From SIG636 sp045604285 (GTDB taxonomy: Bacteria > Bacillota > Clostridia > Oscillospirales > CAG-382), in NCBI GenBank assembly GCA_045604285.1, contig JAZUNS010000189.1, positions 1-32,959 on the forward strand: DNA of 32,959 nucleotides. Reading direction: 5' to 3'. This document shows positions 15,340 through 25,057 of the stretch, in pieces; the stretch's first letter is position 1; each line of letters begins with the position of its first letter. The notes under the pieces were generated by a model. The model was given only the letters and a program-made list of their open reading frames with translations, did no database searches and was not told where the DNA came from. The translations under genes and the position numbers were made by a program.

Positions 15340-17336
15340 TATGTATTTCCTCCCGTAACGTTTTTCTCTTTAAAATGCTCGTCAATTGCGCCGTGCAAGC
15401 GTTCCCTTGCTTCACGCATGCTTGTTTCTTTCATTACTGTAGCTGCAGCTTCAAATCTACCGCCGCCGCCTAACTTTTCTAAAATCAATGCAACGTTAAT
15501 GCTGCCGTCTGAGCGTCCTGAAACGTGAATATCGTTACCCACGGTACACAAAGCAAAGGACGCGTTTACCGACGATATATCCAACATACCGTCAGCGGCA
15601 ATAGATGCCATAAGTCTGTTTTCCGGAAGAGTATCGCCGTCATAAAATGATATGCCTATGCAATCCTTATAAATAACGGTGTTCTTTCTGAATACAGCCT
15701 GCTTGGTATATTCCTGAATACTGGGCTTAAACAATCCCTGAGCTTTAGACATCATCTTAGCGTCAAGCCTTAAGTACATGGCTGCGCCGAACGTACGCAC
15801 GCCCATGTTCCTGGTAAGACGTTGGGTGTCAAGCATGATACCGGCATAAAGCAGCTCTGCCTCGCCGGATTTAAGTGCCGAGCGCTGAAGGGCTTGCTCT
15901 AATATTTCACACATCAGCTCCGATGCGGAAGAAGCAGTGGGGTCGATATACTGAAGGACCGGTGTAACCTCAAACTCGCTGGTTTGAACGTGGTGGTCGA
16001 TGATTGCCACGTTGCGTGCGTTTTTATAAATATCAACCGCTTCAAATATCATGGGGTTGCTTGCATCCACTATTACAACCAAGGTATCAGGGCCAAGTAA
16101 TTCCTGCCCGCGCACCTTGTCCACAAATACGTTGTCGTATTCCTGCAAGCCTTCCAACAATTCAATTGCAGGCTCCAAAGCGTCGTCATCCACGTTAACC
16201 ACCACGTTAACCTCTTTTTGAAGCTCCATGGCAAAACGGGCAACTGCGCAGGCAGAGGCTATTGCATCCACGTCTATTTTTTTATGCCCCATTACTATTA
16301 CGTTAGAGGCGTTTGTAACAAGCTCCTTAAGCTTATCTGCTGTTACCCTTGACTTAATCTTCGTGGTTCGTTCTATCGCCTTGATCTGACCGCCGTAGGA
16401 GGTACTGCCCGTTTCGGTCTTAACGATTACCTGAGCGCCGCCTCTTTGAAAAGCGTAGTCCAAAGCGCTTTTTGCGGCAGACTCTTTTTCGGTAAGACTG
16501 CCTTGGATACGGGCGAAGCTCATGGAAAGAGTAAGACGGTTACTGTCGCCCGCAACTGTGTTATTAATTCTTTCTATTATATCAAACTTTTTGGCTACGT
16601 TGGGGGCAAAATTTTCTTCATCAACAAAGATGATATATTTATCCCTATCGTATTCATAAACTATACCGTTCATATCGGAAACCCAATTGTAAAGCTCTGA
16701 ATACGCCTTTGCTACCGTTGAACGGTAGCTCTCCTGCAAATAAGAAGATACTTCAGCTGCATTATCTACAGCCGCGTAGCCTATTACCATATTGCGATTT
16801 TTAAGCTGTGCTTCAAGCTCTGCCGTTTTAGAAGCGTCGCTGAACATTGCAAGATAATAGTTTCTGCCCATAGTGGAAATCTCCACAGGGTAGACGGTAA
16901 ATACCTTGTTGCCCGCTTTGATATCGTATTGTCCCTTGGCTTTTTTTAGCACTGCGTGAGAGAAGGCGCCGTCGCAAAGCTCCTTAACGCTTTGACCGTA
17001 TTTAGCGGTACCGAAATAATCCTTTTTCTCGGCAAATGCCTTATTATACCAGGCAACGGTATCGTCTGCCGAAACCATAATAACGGGAAAATCAAGCTTT
17101 GTAAGCACGTCCACAGTTAAGGAGGACATTGCATTGCCTGAATCCACGGGGACGTTTTTGTACTTAGCGTTAAAGCGATAATAAATATATGCACCGTAGC
17201 CAACAGCAGACAAAAAGACAACGATGGAAAGAACGTAGTTTGAGGTTAAAAAGCACAGACCCGACAGCAACAACAAGATTGCTACAGCAATAACGGTATC
17301 TTTATTTTCTTTAATGAAAAACTTTAACCTTTTCAC
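15339..17336 (-). CDS. gdpP: Cyclic-di-AMP phosphodiesterase GdpP (DHH-DHHA1)
   Basis: Membrane phosphodiesterase that hydrolyses c-di-AMP and so tunes potassium and cell-wall homeostasis in Firmicutes. Two N-terminal membrane helices (about 13-30 and 33-50), a PAS-like domain (about 75-170) and a degenerate GGDEF domain (about 180-310) precede the DHH domain with MGHKKIDVDAIASA and IIDHHVQTSEFE, and the DHHA1 domain with LEKLGGGGRFEAAA. All these fit GdpP/YybT, and 665 residues is the usual length. Its start overlaps the preceding DUF2232 gene by 4 bases, and its end overlaps rplI by 1 base, the conserved yybS-gdpP-rplI order. Confidence 0.96.
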   Translation of the reverse strand: MKRLKFFIKENKDTVIAVAILLLLSGLCFLTSNYVLSIVVFLSAVGYGAYIYYRFNAKYKNVPVDSGNAMSSLTVDVLTKLDFPVIMVSADDTVAWYNKAFAEKKDYFGTAKYGQSVKELCDGAFSHAVLKKAKGQYDIKAGNKVFTVYPVEISTMGRNYYLAMFSDASKTAELEAQLKNRNMVIGYAAVDNAAEVSSYLQESYRSTVAKAYSELYNWVSDMNGIVYEYDRDKYIIFVDEENFAPNVAKKFDIIERINNTVAGDSNRLTLSMSFARIQGSLTEKESAAKSALDYAFQRGGAQVIVKTETGSTSYGGQIKAIERTTKIKSRVTADKLKELVTNASNVIVMGHKKIDVDAIASACAVARFAMELQKEVNVVVNVDDDALEPAIELLEGLQEYDNVFVDKVRGQELLGPDTLVVIVDASNPMIFEAVDIYKNARNVAIIDHHVQTSEFEVTPVLQYIDPTASSASELMCEILEQALQRSALKSGEAELLYAGIMLDTQRLTRNMGVRTFGAAMYLRLDAKMMSKAQGLFKPSIQEYTKQAVFRKNTVIYKDCIGISFYDGDTLPENRLMASIAADGMLDISSVNASFALCTVGNDIHVSGRSDGSINVALILEKLGGGGRFEAAATVMKETSMREARERLHGAIDEHFKEKNVTGGNT

Positions 17337-18337
17337 TGCTTTTTATCCTCCGTTTTCTCTTTCTTCAGGGTCGCCGTAAGACCGATTATCGCCAAAACGG
17401 TTACAATAATGCTTAGTATTGAGCCCTGGAAAAAGAAGAAAATGATTATACCGGTAACAATAAACCCAATACTGCCGCCCAAGTGCATTTTATTGCGAAC
17501 AGTTCGCAAAGCCATAATCAAAACACCGCCGATTATTGCAAAAAGTATTGCATAAAAGGCAGATAACTCAGGCAACGCCAGCGCATCGCCGCCAAGGGTT
17601 ATGCACGCATAGCAAACGATGAAAACCACGGCTGAAGTTTTGGACAGTACAAACTCCCAATTTCCGTTAATGCCGGGCAAGCTTTTAAACTGCTCAATAC
17701 TTGTATGCTTAAGCAGATACTTGGAAACCGCCGTAAGGATATAAGCCAAGGCGTTGCACGCAAAAATGGCGCTGCCGATAAGCATTGGTCTGCAGGATTT
17801 TAAATAAATCTTAGTGTATGCGGCTGCGTCAAAGTCTTTAAGCTCGTAGGCGTAAGCTGCAGACTTAAGGGACGTATACATATTCTCGTAAAAGGAATTT
17901 GCAACGTAGGAATACAAGCCGCTGTAGCAATCGGCAAGCGTAGCTGCGGTAAGCTTACCGAATACGGTCAGCGTTGCCAATACAAAACCCAAAGCACCGC
18001 CCGCAACCAAGGAAACCGAGGTTGTTGCAACGGTTACCCTACGGCTGCACTTTTTACGCATACACAGCCCCAGCCCAAAGCCTGCAGGCAAAAATATCAG
18101 CGGGAACGCCGCAAATACGTAATCTCCACCCAAGACGGCGTTTATTCCGTAAACAATTATCGGAACAGCAAGCGCCAGCGGAACAGGCGCAACAGCAGTC
18201 AATACTGCGTATATTGCAGCCGCCACGAGAGAAGACGGCACTATCCATGACGGTTCTGAAACAAGCGTACCAAGACATGGCACTAATACCGCCGTCACAA
18301 ATAATACCACTTTTTTTAATGTTGAGTTATCAGACAT
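17333..18337 (-). CDS. YybS-like DUF2232 multi-pass membrane protein
   Basis: An integral membrane protein with about eight hydrophobic segments across 334 residues; function unknown, although the family often lies beside gdpP. The start at 18337 (MSDNSTLKK) is chosen because GGAG stands 5 bases upstream; a longer TTG start at 18358 would put that site inside the gene. Recognisable parts are the run of small-residue helices (SLVAAAIYAVLTAVAP), a GLGLCMRKKCSRR loop and a charged C-terminal tail KKEKTEDKK. The last 4 bases overlap gdpP. Confidence 0.82.
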   Translation of the reverse strand: MSDNSTLKKVVLFVTAVLVPCLGTLVSEPSWIVPSSLVAAAIYAVLTAVAPVPLALAVPIIVYGINAVLGGDYVFAAFPLIFLPAGFGLGLCMRKKCSRRVTVATTSVSLVAGGALGFVLATLTVFGKLTAATLADCYSGLYSYVANSFYENMYTSLKSAAYAYELKDFDAAAYTKIYLKSCRPMLIGSAIFACNALAYILTAVSKYLLKHTSIEQFKSLPGINGNWEFVLSKTSAVVFIVCYACITLGGDALALPELSAFYAILFAIIGGVLIMALRTVRNKMHLGGSIGFIVTGIIIFFFFQGSILSIIVTVLAIIGLTATLKKEKTEDKKQ

Positions 18338-18365
18338 AAAAACTCCATAAAAATACAACGGACGT

Positions 18366-20582
18366 TTACAGCAAAGTCTCCTGCTTAAAGGTTTCGTATG
18401 CCACGCCTGCGGCAGGCAGGGACGACTTTCTGTATTTCTTTTCGTTTTCCAGCAGGACAGAACCTTCCGTGCCGTAAACAGTTACCCCGTTTATCTCCTG
18501 CCCTTTTCTAAGGGTGAATACGGTTGCACCGGAAGAGGTACGGGTGGTTTTGACACAAAGCTGATTTTCATGTATCAAAAGCGCCCTTGAAGCCGTGGAA
18601 GTAACGAGATACTCTGCCCCTTCGTTAACCGCAAAAGCGGCAATCAAGGGAGATTTATCAAAGAATGCGCCGGAAAGACGTTTTCTGTTGGTTTTCGTTT
18701 GGTAAACGGAGATGGGCAGCCTTACCGCCTTACCGTTTGCGAAGAACAAAGCCATCTCCTCACTGTAATCCTTGGTGACAAGCATACATACTACTTTTTC
18801 ACCTTCGTCAAAGCCAAGCACCGAGGGAATGTAATCACCCAACGCAGACGCCTTGCATGCTTCAAAATTATCAAGCTTAGCCTTATAAAGCTGAGCCGTG
18901 TTGGTAAAGAACAGCAGGTCTGCCGTGTTGGTGGTTTCAAAGCTTTGGTAAACCTCGTCCCCTTCCTTAAGCTTGTGTGTGTTGCTGACACGCAAGGATG
19001 CGGGCAAGCATTTCTTAAAGAAGCCCTCTTTGGTAAGAAACACCGTCGCCGCATAATCTTCCACCTCGTTGATTATGGCGGTGTCATCTATTTCGTCCTC
19101 ATAAATCAAAGTGGTTTTTCTGGGGATGCCGTACTTTTTCTTGATGCCCTCAAGCTGACTTATTATCTCTTCGTGAATAAGTTTGTCGCTGCTTACAAGG
19201 ACTTTTAGTCTGGCAATTTCCTTTTCAAGGTCGTCTATTTCTTCAATGCGCTTAACTATATAATCCTTGTTAAGGTTACGCAGCTTAATTTCCGCAACGT
19301 ATTCTGCTTGGATCTTATCGATATTAAAGCCCTTCATCAGATTGGGAACAACGTCCTCATCCTTTTCGGTTTTGCGGACTATCCTTATAGCCTTATCAAT
19401 ATCCAAAAGTATCTCACGCAGGCCGTACAGCAAATGAAGCTTGTCGTTCTTTTTATTAAGATCAAATATAAAGTTTCTGCGCAGGCACTCGGTACGGAAA
19501 GCGCACCATTCTTCCAATATCTCGGCAATGCCCATGGTTTGGGGAACGTTGCCCACAAGGATATTAAAGTTGCAGGCAAAGCTATCCTCCAGCGGAGTAG
19601 ACTTAAACAGCCTTGCCATAAGCTTTTCGTGGTCAGCGCCGCGCTTTAAGTCTATGGTAATTTTAAGACCGCTGATGTCTATTTCGTCACGGACGTCGGA
19701 AATTTCTCTTATCTTGCCCTCTTTTACCAGGCTTACTATGGATGCAATGATCTTTTCGCCGGTTGTGGTATAGGGGATCTCGGTTATTTCTATAAGGTTA
19801 TCGCTTTTTATATACTCGTACTTTGCCCTTACCTTTATTTTGCCCCTGCCGGTTTCGTATATGTTTGCCAACTGTTCACGGTTATACACAAGCAGACCGC
19901 CGGTGGAAAAATCAGGTGCTTTAATTATATCAAGCAATTCCCAAGTGCTTATGGTACCGTTTTTAAGATAGGCGATGGTAGCATCGCATATTTCGTTAAG
20001 GTTAAAAGAGCATATATTGCTGGCAAGGCTTACTGCTATACCCATATTTGGGGAAACCAATATATTGGGAAAAGCCGTTGGTAAAATGGTAGGCTCTGTT
20101 TCCGTATTATCGTAGTTAGGTATAAAGTCAACCGCATCTTTGTCAATGCCGCCGAATATCTCCTCACTTATTTTAGCCAGCTTTGCTTCGGTATAACGGG
20201 AAGCAGCGGGGGGCAAATCGGAATACTGTCTGCCAAAGCTCCCCTTAGATTCCACAAAGGGGTGAAGCAAAGAGCCCTTGCCCGTAGTAAGTCTGACCAT
20301 GGTTTCGTAAATAGAAGCATCACCATGGGGGTTAAGAGTCATCGTTGCGCCGGCGATTTTTGCAGATTTTATAGTGCCGCCCTTAAGTAACCCCATCTTA
20401 TACATAGTATACAACAGTTTTCTGTGACTGGGCTTAAATCCGTCGATTGCCGGTATTGCTCTTGAAATAATAACGCTCATAGCGTAGGGCATATAATTAG
20501 ACTCTAATACATGTGTAATATTCTGTTCCAACGCAGGCGCCGCAGGTGCAAGCTCTACAACCGGTTGTTTCTTTTTTGCCAT
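18366..20582 (-). CDS. parC: Type IIA topoisomerase subunit A (topoisomerase IV ParC-like)
   Basis: DNA breakage-rejoining subunit that forms the active enzyme with the adjacent ParE-like protein; probably decatenates chromosomes. The active-site tyrosine is Tyr130 in AASRYTE. The winged-helix region reads NPHGDASIYETMVRLTT, so the residue aligned with E. coli GyrA Ser83 is Ala and that aligned with Asp87 is Glu. A coiled segment (about 370-480) and a C-terminal domain (about 510-738) follow, shorter than a full gyrase pinwheel and without an obvious GyrA-box. The sequence is divergent from standard GyrA, which argues for a ParC-type role. It lies 23 bases after the parE-like gene. Confidence 0.88.
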   Translation of the reverse strand: MAKKKQPVVELAPAAPALEQNITHVLESNYMPYAMSVIISRAIPAIDGFKPSHRKLLYTMYKMGLLKGGTIKSAKIAGATMTLNPHGDASIYETMVRLTTGKGSLLHPFVESKGSFGRQYSDLPPAASRYTEAKLAKISEEIFGGIDKDAVDFIPNYDNTETEPTILPTAFPNILVSPNMGIAVSLASNICSFNLNEICDATIAYLKNGTISTWELLDIIKAPDFSTGGLLVYNREQLANIYETGRGKIKVRAKYEYIKSDNLIEITEIPYTTTGEKIIASIVSLVKEGKIREISDVRDEIDISGLKITIDLKRGADHEKLMARLFKSTPLEDSFACNFNILVGNVPQTMGIAEILEEWCAFRTECLRRNFIFDLNKKNDKLHLLYGLREILLDIDKAIRIVRKTEKDEDVVPNLMKGFNIDKIQAEYVAEIKLRNLNKDYIVKRIEEIDDLEKEIARLKVLVSSDKLIHEEIISQLEGIKKKYGIPRKTTLIYEDEIDDTAIINEVEDYAATVFLTKEGFFKKCLPASLRVSNTHKLKEGDEVYQSFETTNTADLLFFTNTAQLYKAKLDNFEACKASALGDYIPSVLGFDEGEKVVCMLVTKDYSEEMALFFANGKAVRLPISVYQTKTNRKRLSGAFFDKSPLIAAFAVNEGAEYLVTSTASRALLIHENQLCVKTTRTSSGATVFTLRKGQEINGVTVYGTEGSVLLENEKKYRKSSLPAAGVAYETFKQETLL

Positions 20583-20605
20583 TAAAATTTGTCCTCCGCT
20601 ATTAC

Positions 20606-22600
20606 TTAAATATCGGCGAGGTCTACATACTTACCGCCGAACTTTGCAATAAACTCTTTTCTCGCTTCAATGTTATCGCCCAACAGAACGTCAAACATCT
20701 CGTAGGTTTTCTGCTCATCCTCGGGCATAACTCTTATAAGCCTGCGGGTAGCAGGCGCCATGGTGGTAAGAGACATCATCTCGGGCTCGTTTTCGCCAAG
20801 ACCTTTTGAGCGCTGAAGGGTATAACGTACGTTGCCAAGCTGATCTAAAATTTTGGTTTTTTCAGCCTCGCTATACGCAAAATACGTCTTACCGCCGGAG
20901 GTTATCTCGTAAAGAGGCGTTTCGGCAATATAAACCCTTCCCTTCTTTATAAGCGTGGGAAGAAGGCTGTAAAACATAGTAAGCAAAAGCGTGCGTATTT
21001 GAAATCCGTCCTCGTCGGCATCGGTACACAAAATAATTTTGTTCCAGCGCAATGCGTCGTAATCAAACTCAGGCACGCCCTTGGCGTTTTTGCCGTTTTT
21101 ACCCTTTATTTCTACACCGCAACCGATAACCTTAACAAGGTCCATGATAATATCGCTTTTAAATATGCGGTCATAGCCTGCCTTAAGGCAGTTAAGAGTT
21201 TTACCTCTTACGGGTATTATCGCCTGAAACTCGGCATTTCTTGCAAGCTTACAGCTGGTCATAGCAGAATCGCCTTCCACTATGTAAAGCTCGCACCTTT
21301 CGGGGTCACGGCTGCGACAGCCTGCAAATTTTTCTACCGAATTGTTTATATCGAGTGGTGCGGTAAGCTTAGACTTTGTCTTTACACGCATACTCTCTGC
21401 CGATTCACGGCTACGCTTATTAACAAGAATCTGCTGGCAAACCTTTTCCGCATCCGCACGGTTTTCAGCAAAGAAAACCTCTATGCTTTGACGGAAAAAG
21501 TCTGTCATTGCCTTATATATAAATTCGTTGGTAATAGCTTTTTTTGTCTGGTTTTCGTAGGAAGTTTGGGTGGAAAAAGAGTTAACTACCAAAACCAGGG
21601 AATCCTCAACGTCGGCAAAGGTAATTTTGGATTCGTTCTTATTGTATTTGCCGTTGTTTCTTAAATAGGTATCTATACTGCTTGTAAAAGCAAGCCTTGC
21701 CGCCTTATCAGGCGAACCGCCGTGCTGCAGAAAAGATGAATTGTGGTAGTATTCTATAAGATTAACGTCATTGGAAAAGCAAAAAGCAAACTCCATTTTA
21801 AGCTTATAGTCGTTTTTATCAGCCCTATCTCTGCCGACACGCTCTGCCGAATAGGATACGGGTGCGCTGATATATTTTACACCTACAAGCTCTTCTGCAT
21901 AGCCCTCTATGCCCTTTTCATAGCAATAGCTTTCGGTATCAAAGCTGCCGTCCTGCTTTTGCCACTTTAGGTTAAGCGTAAGACCGCTGTTTACAACAGC
22001 CTGCTTTTTAAGGCAATCACTGAAAAACTCTCGGCTGATGTTTATATCAGTAAATACTTCCCTATCGCTTTTCCAACGTATAACGGTTCCCCTTTTGTTC
22101 CTGGGGCAATCTTCCTTTACAAGGTCTGACGCAGGGTCGCCCTTTTTAAAGCTTATGGAATACTTTGTTCCTGCAGTATATGCAGTAACCTCCATAAACT
22201 CGGAAGCATATTGGGTGGCGCAGGCACCAAGGCCGTTAAGCCCCAAGGAATACTCGTAGGCACCGCCCTCGTTATTGTTGTATTTGCCGCCTGCATATAG
22301 CTCGCAAAAAACAAGCTCCCAATTATAGCGCTGCTCTTTTTCGTTCCAATCAAGAGGAACACCTCTGCCAAAGTCCTCCACCTGCATGGTAAGGTCTTTA
22401 AACACGGTTACGTTTATTGTGTTGCCGTAACCTTCGCGGGCTTCGTCTATAGAGTTAGACAATATCTCAAAAAACGAATGCTCGCAGCCTTCAAGGCCCT
22501 CGGAGCCGAAAATTACCGCAGGGCGCTTGCGCACTCTGTCTGCGCCTTTTAGGGTAACTATGCTTTGTGCGTCATAATCTTTCTTTACGTTCTTTGCCAA
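20606..22600 (-). CDS. parE: Type IIA topoisomerase subunit B (topoisomerase IV ParE-like)
   Basis: ATPase and metal-binding subunit partnering the ParC-like protein. The GHKL ATPase shows EILSNSIDEAREGYG, QVEDFGRGVPL and SLGLNGLGACA (in place of the usual GGLHGVGA). The transducer follows, then the Toprim domain with YIVEGDSAMTS, IPVRGKTLN and CTDADEDGFQIRTLLLTMF, where the common form is DADVDG. The C-terminus has RSKGLGENEPEMM. All catalytic acids are kept. Length 664 fits ParE or GyrB. It is 22 bases after trpS and 23 before parC. Confidence 0.9.
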   Translation of the reverse strand: MAKNVKKDYDAQSIVTLKGADRVRKRPAVIFGSEGLEGCEHSFFEILSNSIDEAREGYGNTINVTVFKDLTMQVEDFGRGVPLDWNEKEQRYNWELVFCELYAGGKYNNNEGGAYEYSLGLNGLGACATQYASEFMEVTAYTAGTKYSISFKKGDPASDLVKEDCPRNKRGTVIRWKSDREVFTDINISREFFSDCLKKQAVVNSGLTLNLKWQKQDGSFDTESYCYEKGIEGYAEELVGVKYISAPVSYSAERVGRDRADKNDYKLKMEFAFCFSNDVNLIEYYHNSSFLQHGGSPDKAARLAFTSSIDTYLRNNGKYNKNESKITFADVEDSLVLVVNSFSTQTSYENQTKKAITNEFIYKAMTDFFRQSIEVFFAENRADAEKVCQQILVNKRSRESAESMRVKTKSKLTAPLDINNSVEKFAGCRSRDPERCELYIVEGDSAMTSCKLARNAEFQAIIPVRGKTLNCLKAGYDRIFKSDIIMDLVKVIGCGVEIKGKNGKNAKGVPEFDYDALRWNKIILCTDADEDGFQIRTLLLTMFYSLLPTLIKKGRVYIAETPLYEITSGGKTYFAYSEAEKTKILDQLGNVRYTLQRSKGLGENEPEMMSLTTMAPATRRLIRVMPEDEQKTYEMFDVLLGDNIEARKEFIAKFGGKYVDLADI

Positions 22601-22622
22601 GGGGGGAAACCCTCTCTTTCAA

Positions 22623-23651
22623 TTATTTGGGCTGGTAAAAGCCAATCTTTCTGTAAACCTTGCTTAGAGTTTTGCGTGCAAGATATGCCGCCCTCTCCGC
22701 ATTGTTTTTAAGCATGGTATTAAGATAATCCTTATCCTTAAGTATCTCGTTATATTTGGCCTGAAGCTCACCTAAAGCGTCGGCACAAACATCGGCAACA
22801 GCTTCCTTAAAGGTGCCGTAGCCTTGGCCTTCAAATTCTTTTTCCGCCTCTGCTATGGTTTTGCCGGTGAAGGCACAGTAAATTGTAAGCAAATTGCTTA
22901 CGCCGGGCTTATCGTCGGCATATCTTACCTCGCTGCCGCTGTCGGTAACGGCACGCTTTATCTTGCGTACTATATCGTCACGCTTATCAAGTATGCCCAC
23001 GCTGCCGCCGGAAAGATCAGATTTGCTCATCTTCTTTTCGGGCTCGGTAAGTGACATTATCTTCATGCCTATCTTGGGTATATAAGGCTCGGGAACCGTA
23101 AACGTATCACCGTATACACCGTTAAAACGGTTTGCTATGTCCCTCGTCAGCTCAAGATGCTGTTTTTGGTCGATTCCCACGGGAACAAGATCGGTTTGAT
23201 ACAGCAATATATCAGCCGCCATAAGCACGGGATAGGTGAAAAGCCCTGCGTTTATGTTTTCGGAATGCCTTTGAGATTTTTCTTTAAACTGGGTCATTCT
23301 GGAAAGCTCACCAAACATGGTGTAACAGCTTAACACCCAAGCCAGCTCTGCATGGGCGGGAACGTGGCTTTGTATAAACAGTATATTCTCTTCCGGGTCA
23401 ATGCCTGCAGCCATGTAAAGAGCAAGTATCTCCATACTCCTGCGGCGAAGCTCTGCCGGAGTCTGTCTTACGGTAATGGCGTGCATATCCACAGAGCAGA
23501 ACAGACAGTTATAGTCCTTTTGCAGATCCACCCAATTCTTAAGGGCGCCCAGATAATTACCTATTGTAAGATTACCGGAGGGCTGTATGCCCGAGAATAT
23601 CGTCTTTTTCTTCACTTCGTTGGTTTCTGTTGTTTTTATATTAGCGTCCAT
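22623..23651 (-). CDS. trpS: Tryptophanyl-tRNA synthetase
   Basis: Class I synthetase that charges tRNA-Trp. Signature segments are FSGIQPSGNLTIGNYLGAL, where TIGN (29-32) is the HIGH-type motif, and KKMSKSD with KMSKS at 207-211. Length 342 is normal for the bacterial enzyme. A short extra N-terminal stretch (MDANIKTTETNEVKKK) precedes the fold. No T-box leader is visible: the gene starts only 15 bases after the aminotransferase gene and seems to rely on the operon promoter at 24925-24952. Confidence 0.97.
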   Translation of the reverse strand: MDANIKTTETNEVKKKTIFSGIQPSGNLTIGNYLGALKNWVDLQKDYNCLFCSVDMHAITVRQTPAELRRRSMEILALYMAAGIDPEENILFIQSHVPAHAELAWVLSCYTMFGELSRMTQFKEKSQRHSENINAGLFTYPVLMAADILLYQTDLVPVGIDQKQHLELTRDIANRFNGVYGDTFTVPEPYIPKIGMKIMSLTEPEKKMSKSDLSGGSVGILDKRDDIVRKIKRAVTDSGSEVRYADDKPGVSNLLTIYCAFTGKTIAEAEKEFEGQGYGTFKEAVADVCADALGELQAKYNEILKDKDYLNTMLKNNAERAAYLARKTLSKVYRKIGFYQPK

Positions 23652-23666
23652 TTGTTAACTCCATAT

Positions 23667-24857
23667 TTACTTTAGCTCTTCTTTAAGCATATCGCCCAAT
23701 CTCTTTATACCCTCTACGATATCCTCATCGGAGGGAGTGGAGAAGTTCATTCTGAAAGCACGGCTCTTCTCGTTTTCGTCGGCAAGGAAGGTTGCGCCGG
23801 AAACTATGGCAATTTTATGCTCCATAGCCTTTTTTGCAATAACGGCACTGTCGTAGCCTTCGGGAAGCGTTGCCCAAATAAACATACCGCCTTCGGGAAT
23901 GGTGTGCTTAACACAATCGGGGAAACACTGGTTTATGCAGTAAAGCATAAGAGAGCATCTGGAACGGTAAAGGTCCTTTATCTTTTTGATGTGGGCGTCA
24001 AGGTTGTACTCTTCCATAAAACGTGATGCCAGCATCTGGCTTAATATATTGGTATGAGAATCCCCTACCTGTTTCAATACGGTAGCCTTATTAATAATCT
24101 CTTTATGGGCGCAAAGATAGCCTACACGCATACCGGGCGAAAGTATCTTAGAGAAGGAACCGCAGTATATAACGTGACCGTCGGTATCAAGGCTTTTGAT
24201 CTCGGGCTCGGGCACACCGGTAAAGCGAAGCTCTACGTAAGGGTCATCCTCAAGAATAAACACGTTGTATTTCTGTGCCAGCTCAAGCACTGCTTTACGC
24301 TTTTTAAGGGGCATGGTTATGCCCGTAGGATTCTGAAAAGTGGGTATAAGATAAATAAGCTTAACGTTCTTGTTTTCTTTTAAAGCCTGCTCAAGCTTTT
24401 CAACGTTTATGCCGTCATCATCCATATCAACGCCTACAAGCTTAAGGTTGTAGGAGCGAAAAGCATTAAGAGCACCTATAAAGCTGGGGTTTTCGCAAAT
24501 GACAACGTCTCCTTCGTTACAAAGCGCCTTTGCGGTAAGATCAATAGCCTGCTGACCGCCGGTCGTTATAATAAGGTCATCGTAGTCTGCGCCTACGTAA
24601 AATCGTTCCTTAAGTCTGTCTGCTATCTGCTTTCTCAGCTTGGGATACCCTTCGGTAATGCTATACTGAAGCGCAGCAGTAGAATCGTTTTTGAATATAT
24701 CAGCCGCTATCTCTGCAAACTCCTCAACGGGAAAAGACAGCGGAGAGGGATTGCCCGCAGAAAAGGCTATTGCACCCTCGGCAGGAATCGTCTTGAAAAG
24801 CTCTCTTATAGCAGAAGGCTTCATATCCTTACATCTGTTAGAAAAAGTAAAATCCAT
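23667..24857 (-). CDS. PLP-dependent aminotransferase, class I/II (2-aminoadipate/MocR-type fold)
   Basis: A fold-type I aminotransferase of the group that includes 2-aminoadipate and aromatic aminotransferases (LysN-like), without the DNA-binding domain of MocR regulators. Visible motifs: SAGNPSPLSFP, TTGGQQAIDL, FQNPTGIT, EDDPYVELRF and GSFSKILSPGMRVGY, with Lys237 as the likely pyridoxal phosphate lysine. I start it at 24857, about 10 bases after AAGGGTGG; a TTG at 24881 would absorb that site. The substrate is not determined; an aromatic or branched acid would suit the iorAB genes elsewhere in the window, but that is inference. It is the first gene of the eleven-gene minus-strand operon. 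Confidence 0.92.
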   Translation of the reverse strand: MDFTFSNRCKDMKPSAIRELFKTIPAEGAIAFSAGNPSPLSFPVEEFAEIAADIFKNDSTAALQYSITEGYPKLRKQIADRLKERFYVGADYDDLIITTGGQQAIDLTAKALCNEGDVVICENPSFIGALNAFRSYNLKLVGVDMDDDGINVEKLEQALKENKNVKLIYLIPTFQNPTGITMPLKKRKAVLELAQKYNVFILEDDPYVELRFTGVPEPEIKSLDTDGHVIYCGSFSKILSPGMRVGYLCAHKEIINKATVLKQVGDSHTNILSQMLASRFMEEYNLDAHIKKIKDLYRSRCSLMLYCINQCFPDCVKHTIPEGGMFIWATLPEGYDSAVIAKKAMEHKIAIVSGATFLADENEKSRAFRMNFSTPSDEDIVEGIKRLGDMLKEELK

Positions 24858-24924
24858 AAATTTATAACCACCCTTCGGCAAATTTGCTTATAATATCGCA
24901 TTATGGCATTATGTACTAATTTAC

Positions 24925-24952
24925 ATTATATATAAAAAACAAGAAATGTCAA
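24925..24952 (-). promoter_or_regulatory. Sigma-A promoter for the eleven-gene minus-strand operon
   Basis: Minus strand: TTGACA (24952-24947), 16-base spacer, TATAAT (24930-24925). It lies 67 bases before the aminotransferase start and is the only clear promoter found ahead of the run ending at the rlmB-like gene. Internal promoters are possible. Confidence 0.85.
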
Positions 24953-24961
24953 CATTTAATC

Positions 24962-24990
24962 TTGAAATGGGCTTTGTTTTGTAGTATAAT
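24962..24990 (+). promoter_or_regulatory. Sigma-A promoter for pduL operon
   Basis: TTGAAA (24962-24967), 17-base spacer, TATAAT (24985-24990). Divergent from the minus-strand operon promoter, whose -35 box is only 9 bases away, so the two compete for the same patch of DNA. Confidence 0.85.
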
Positions 24991-25013
24991 GGCTTGGTGA
25001 TAAAATCATGTAT

Positions 25014-25057
25014 AAGGAGGAAGATGCGTTCCTTAAGAAGGCATCGTAAAAATCATG
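25014..25057 (+). promoter_or_regulatory. Displaced ribosome-binding site with hairpin before pduL start
   Basis: The strong site AAGGAGG (25014-25020) stands 34 bases before the pduL ATG (25055), which has only AAGAAGG (25035-25041) at a poor distance of 13. Between them GATG (25023-25026) can pair with CATC (25042-25045) and CCTT (25031-25034) with AAGG (25038-25041), a hairpin that would shorten the path from AAGGAGG to the pduL ATG to about 11 bases. The layout decides how pduL is started. Confidence 0.5.

Noticed and set aside
22623..23667. T-box leader expected before trpS
   Set aside because: Only 15 bases separate trpS from the preceding gene; no room for a T-box.
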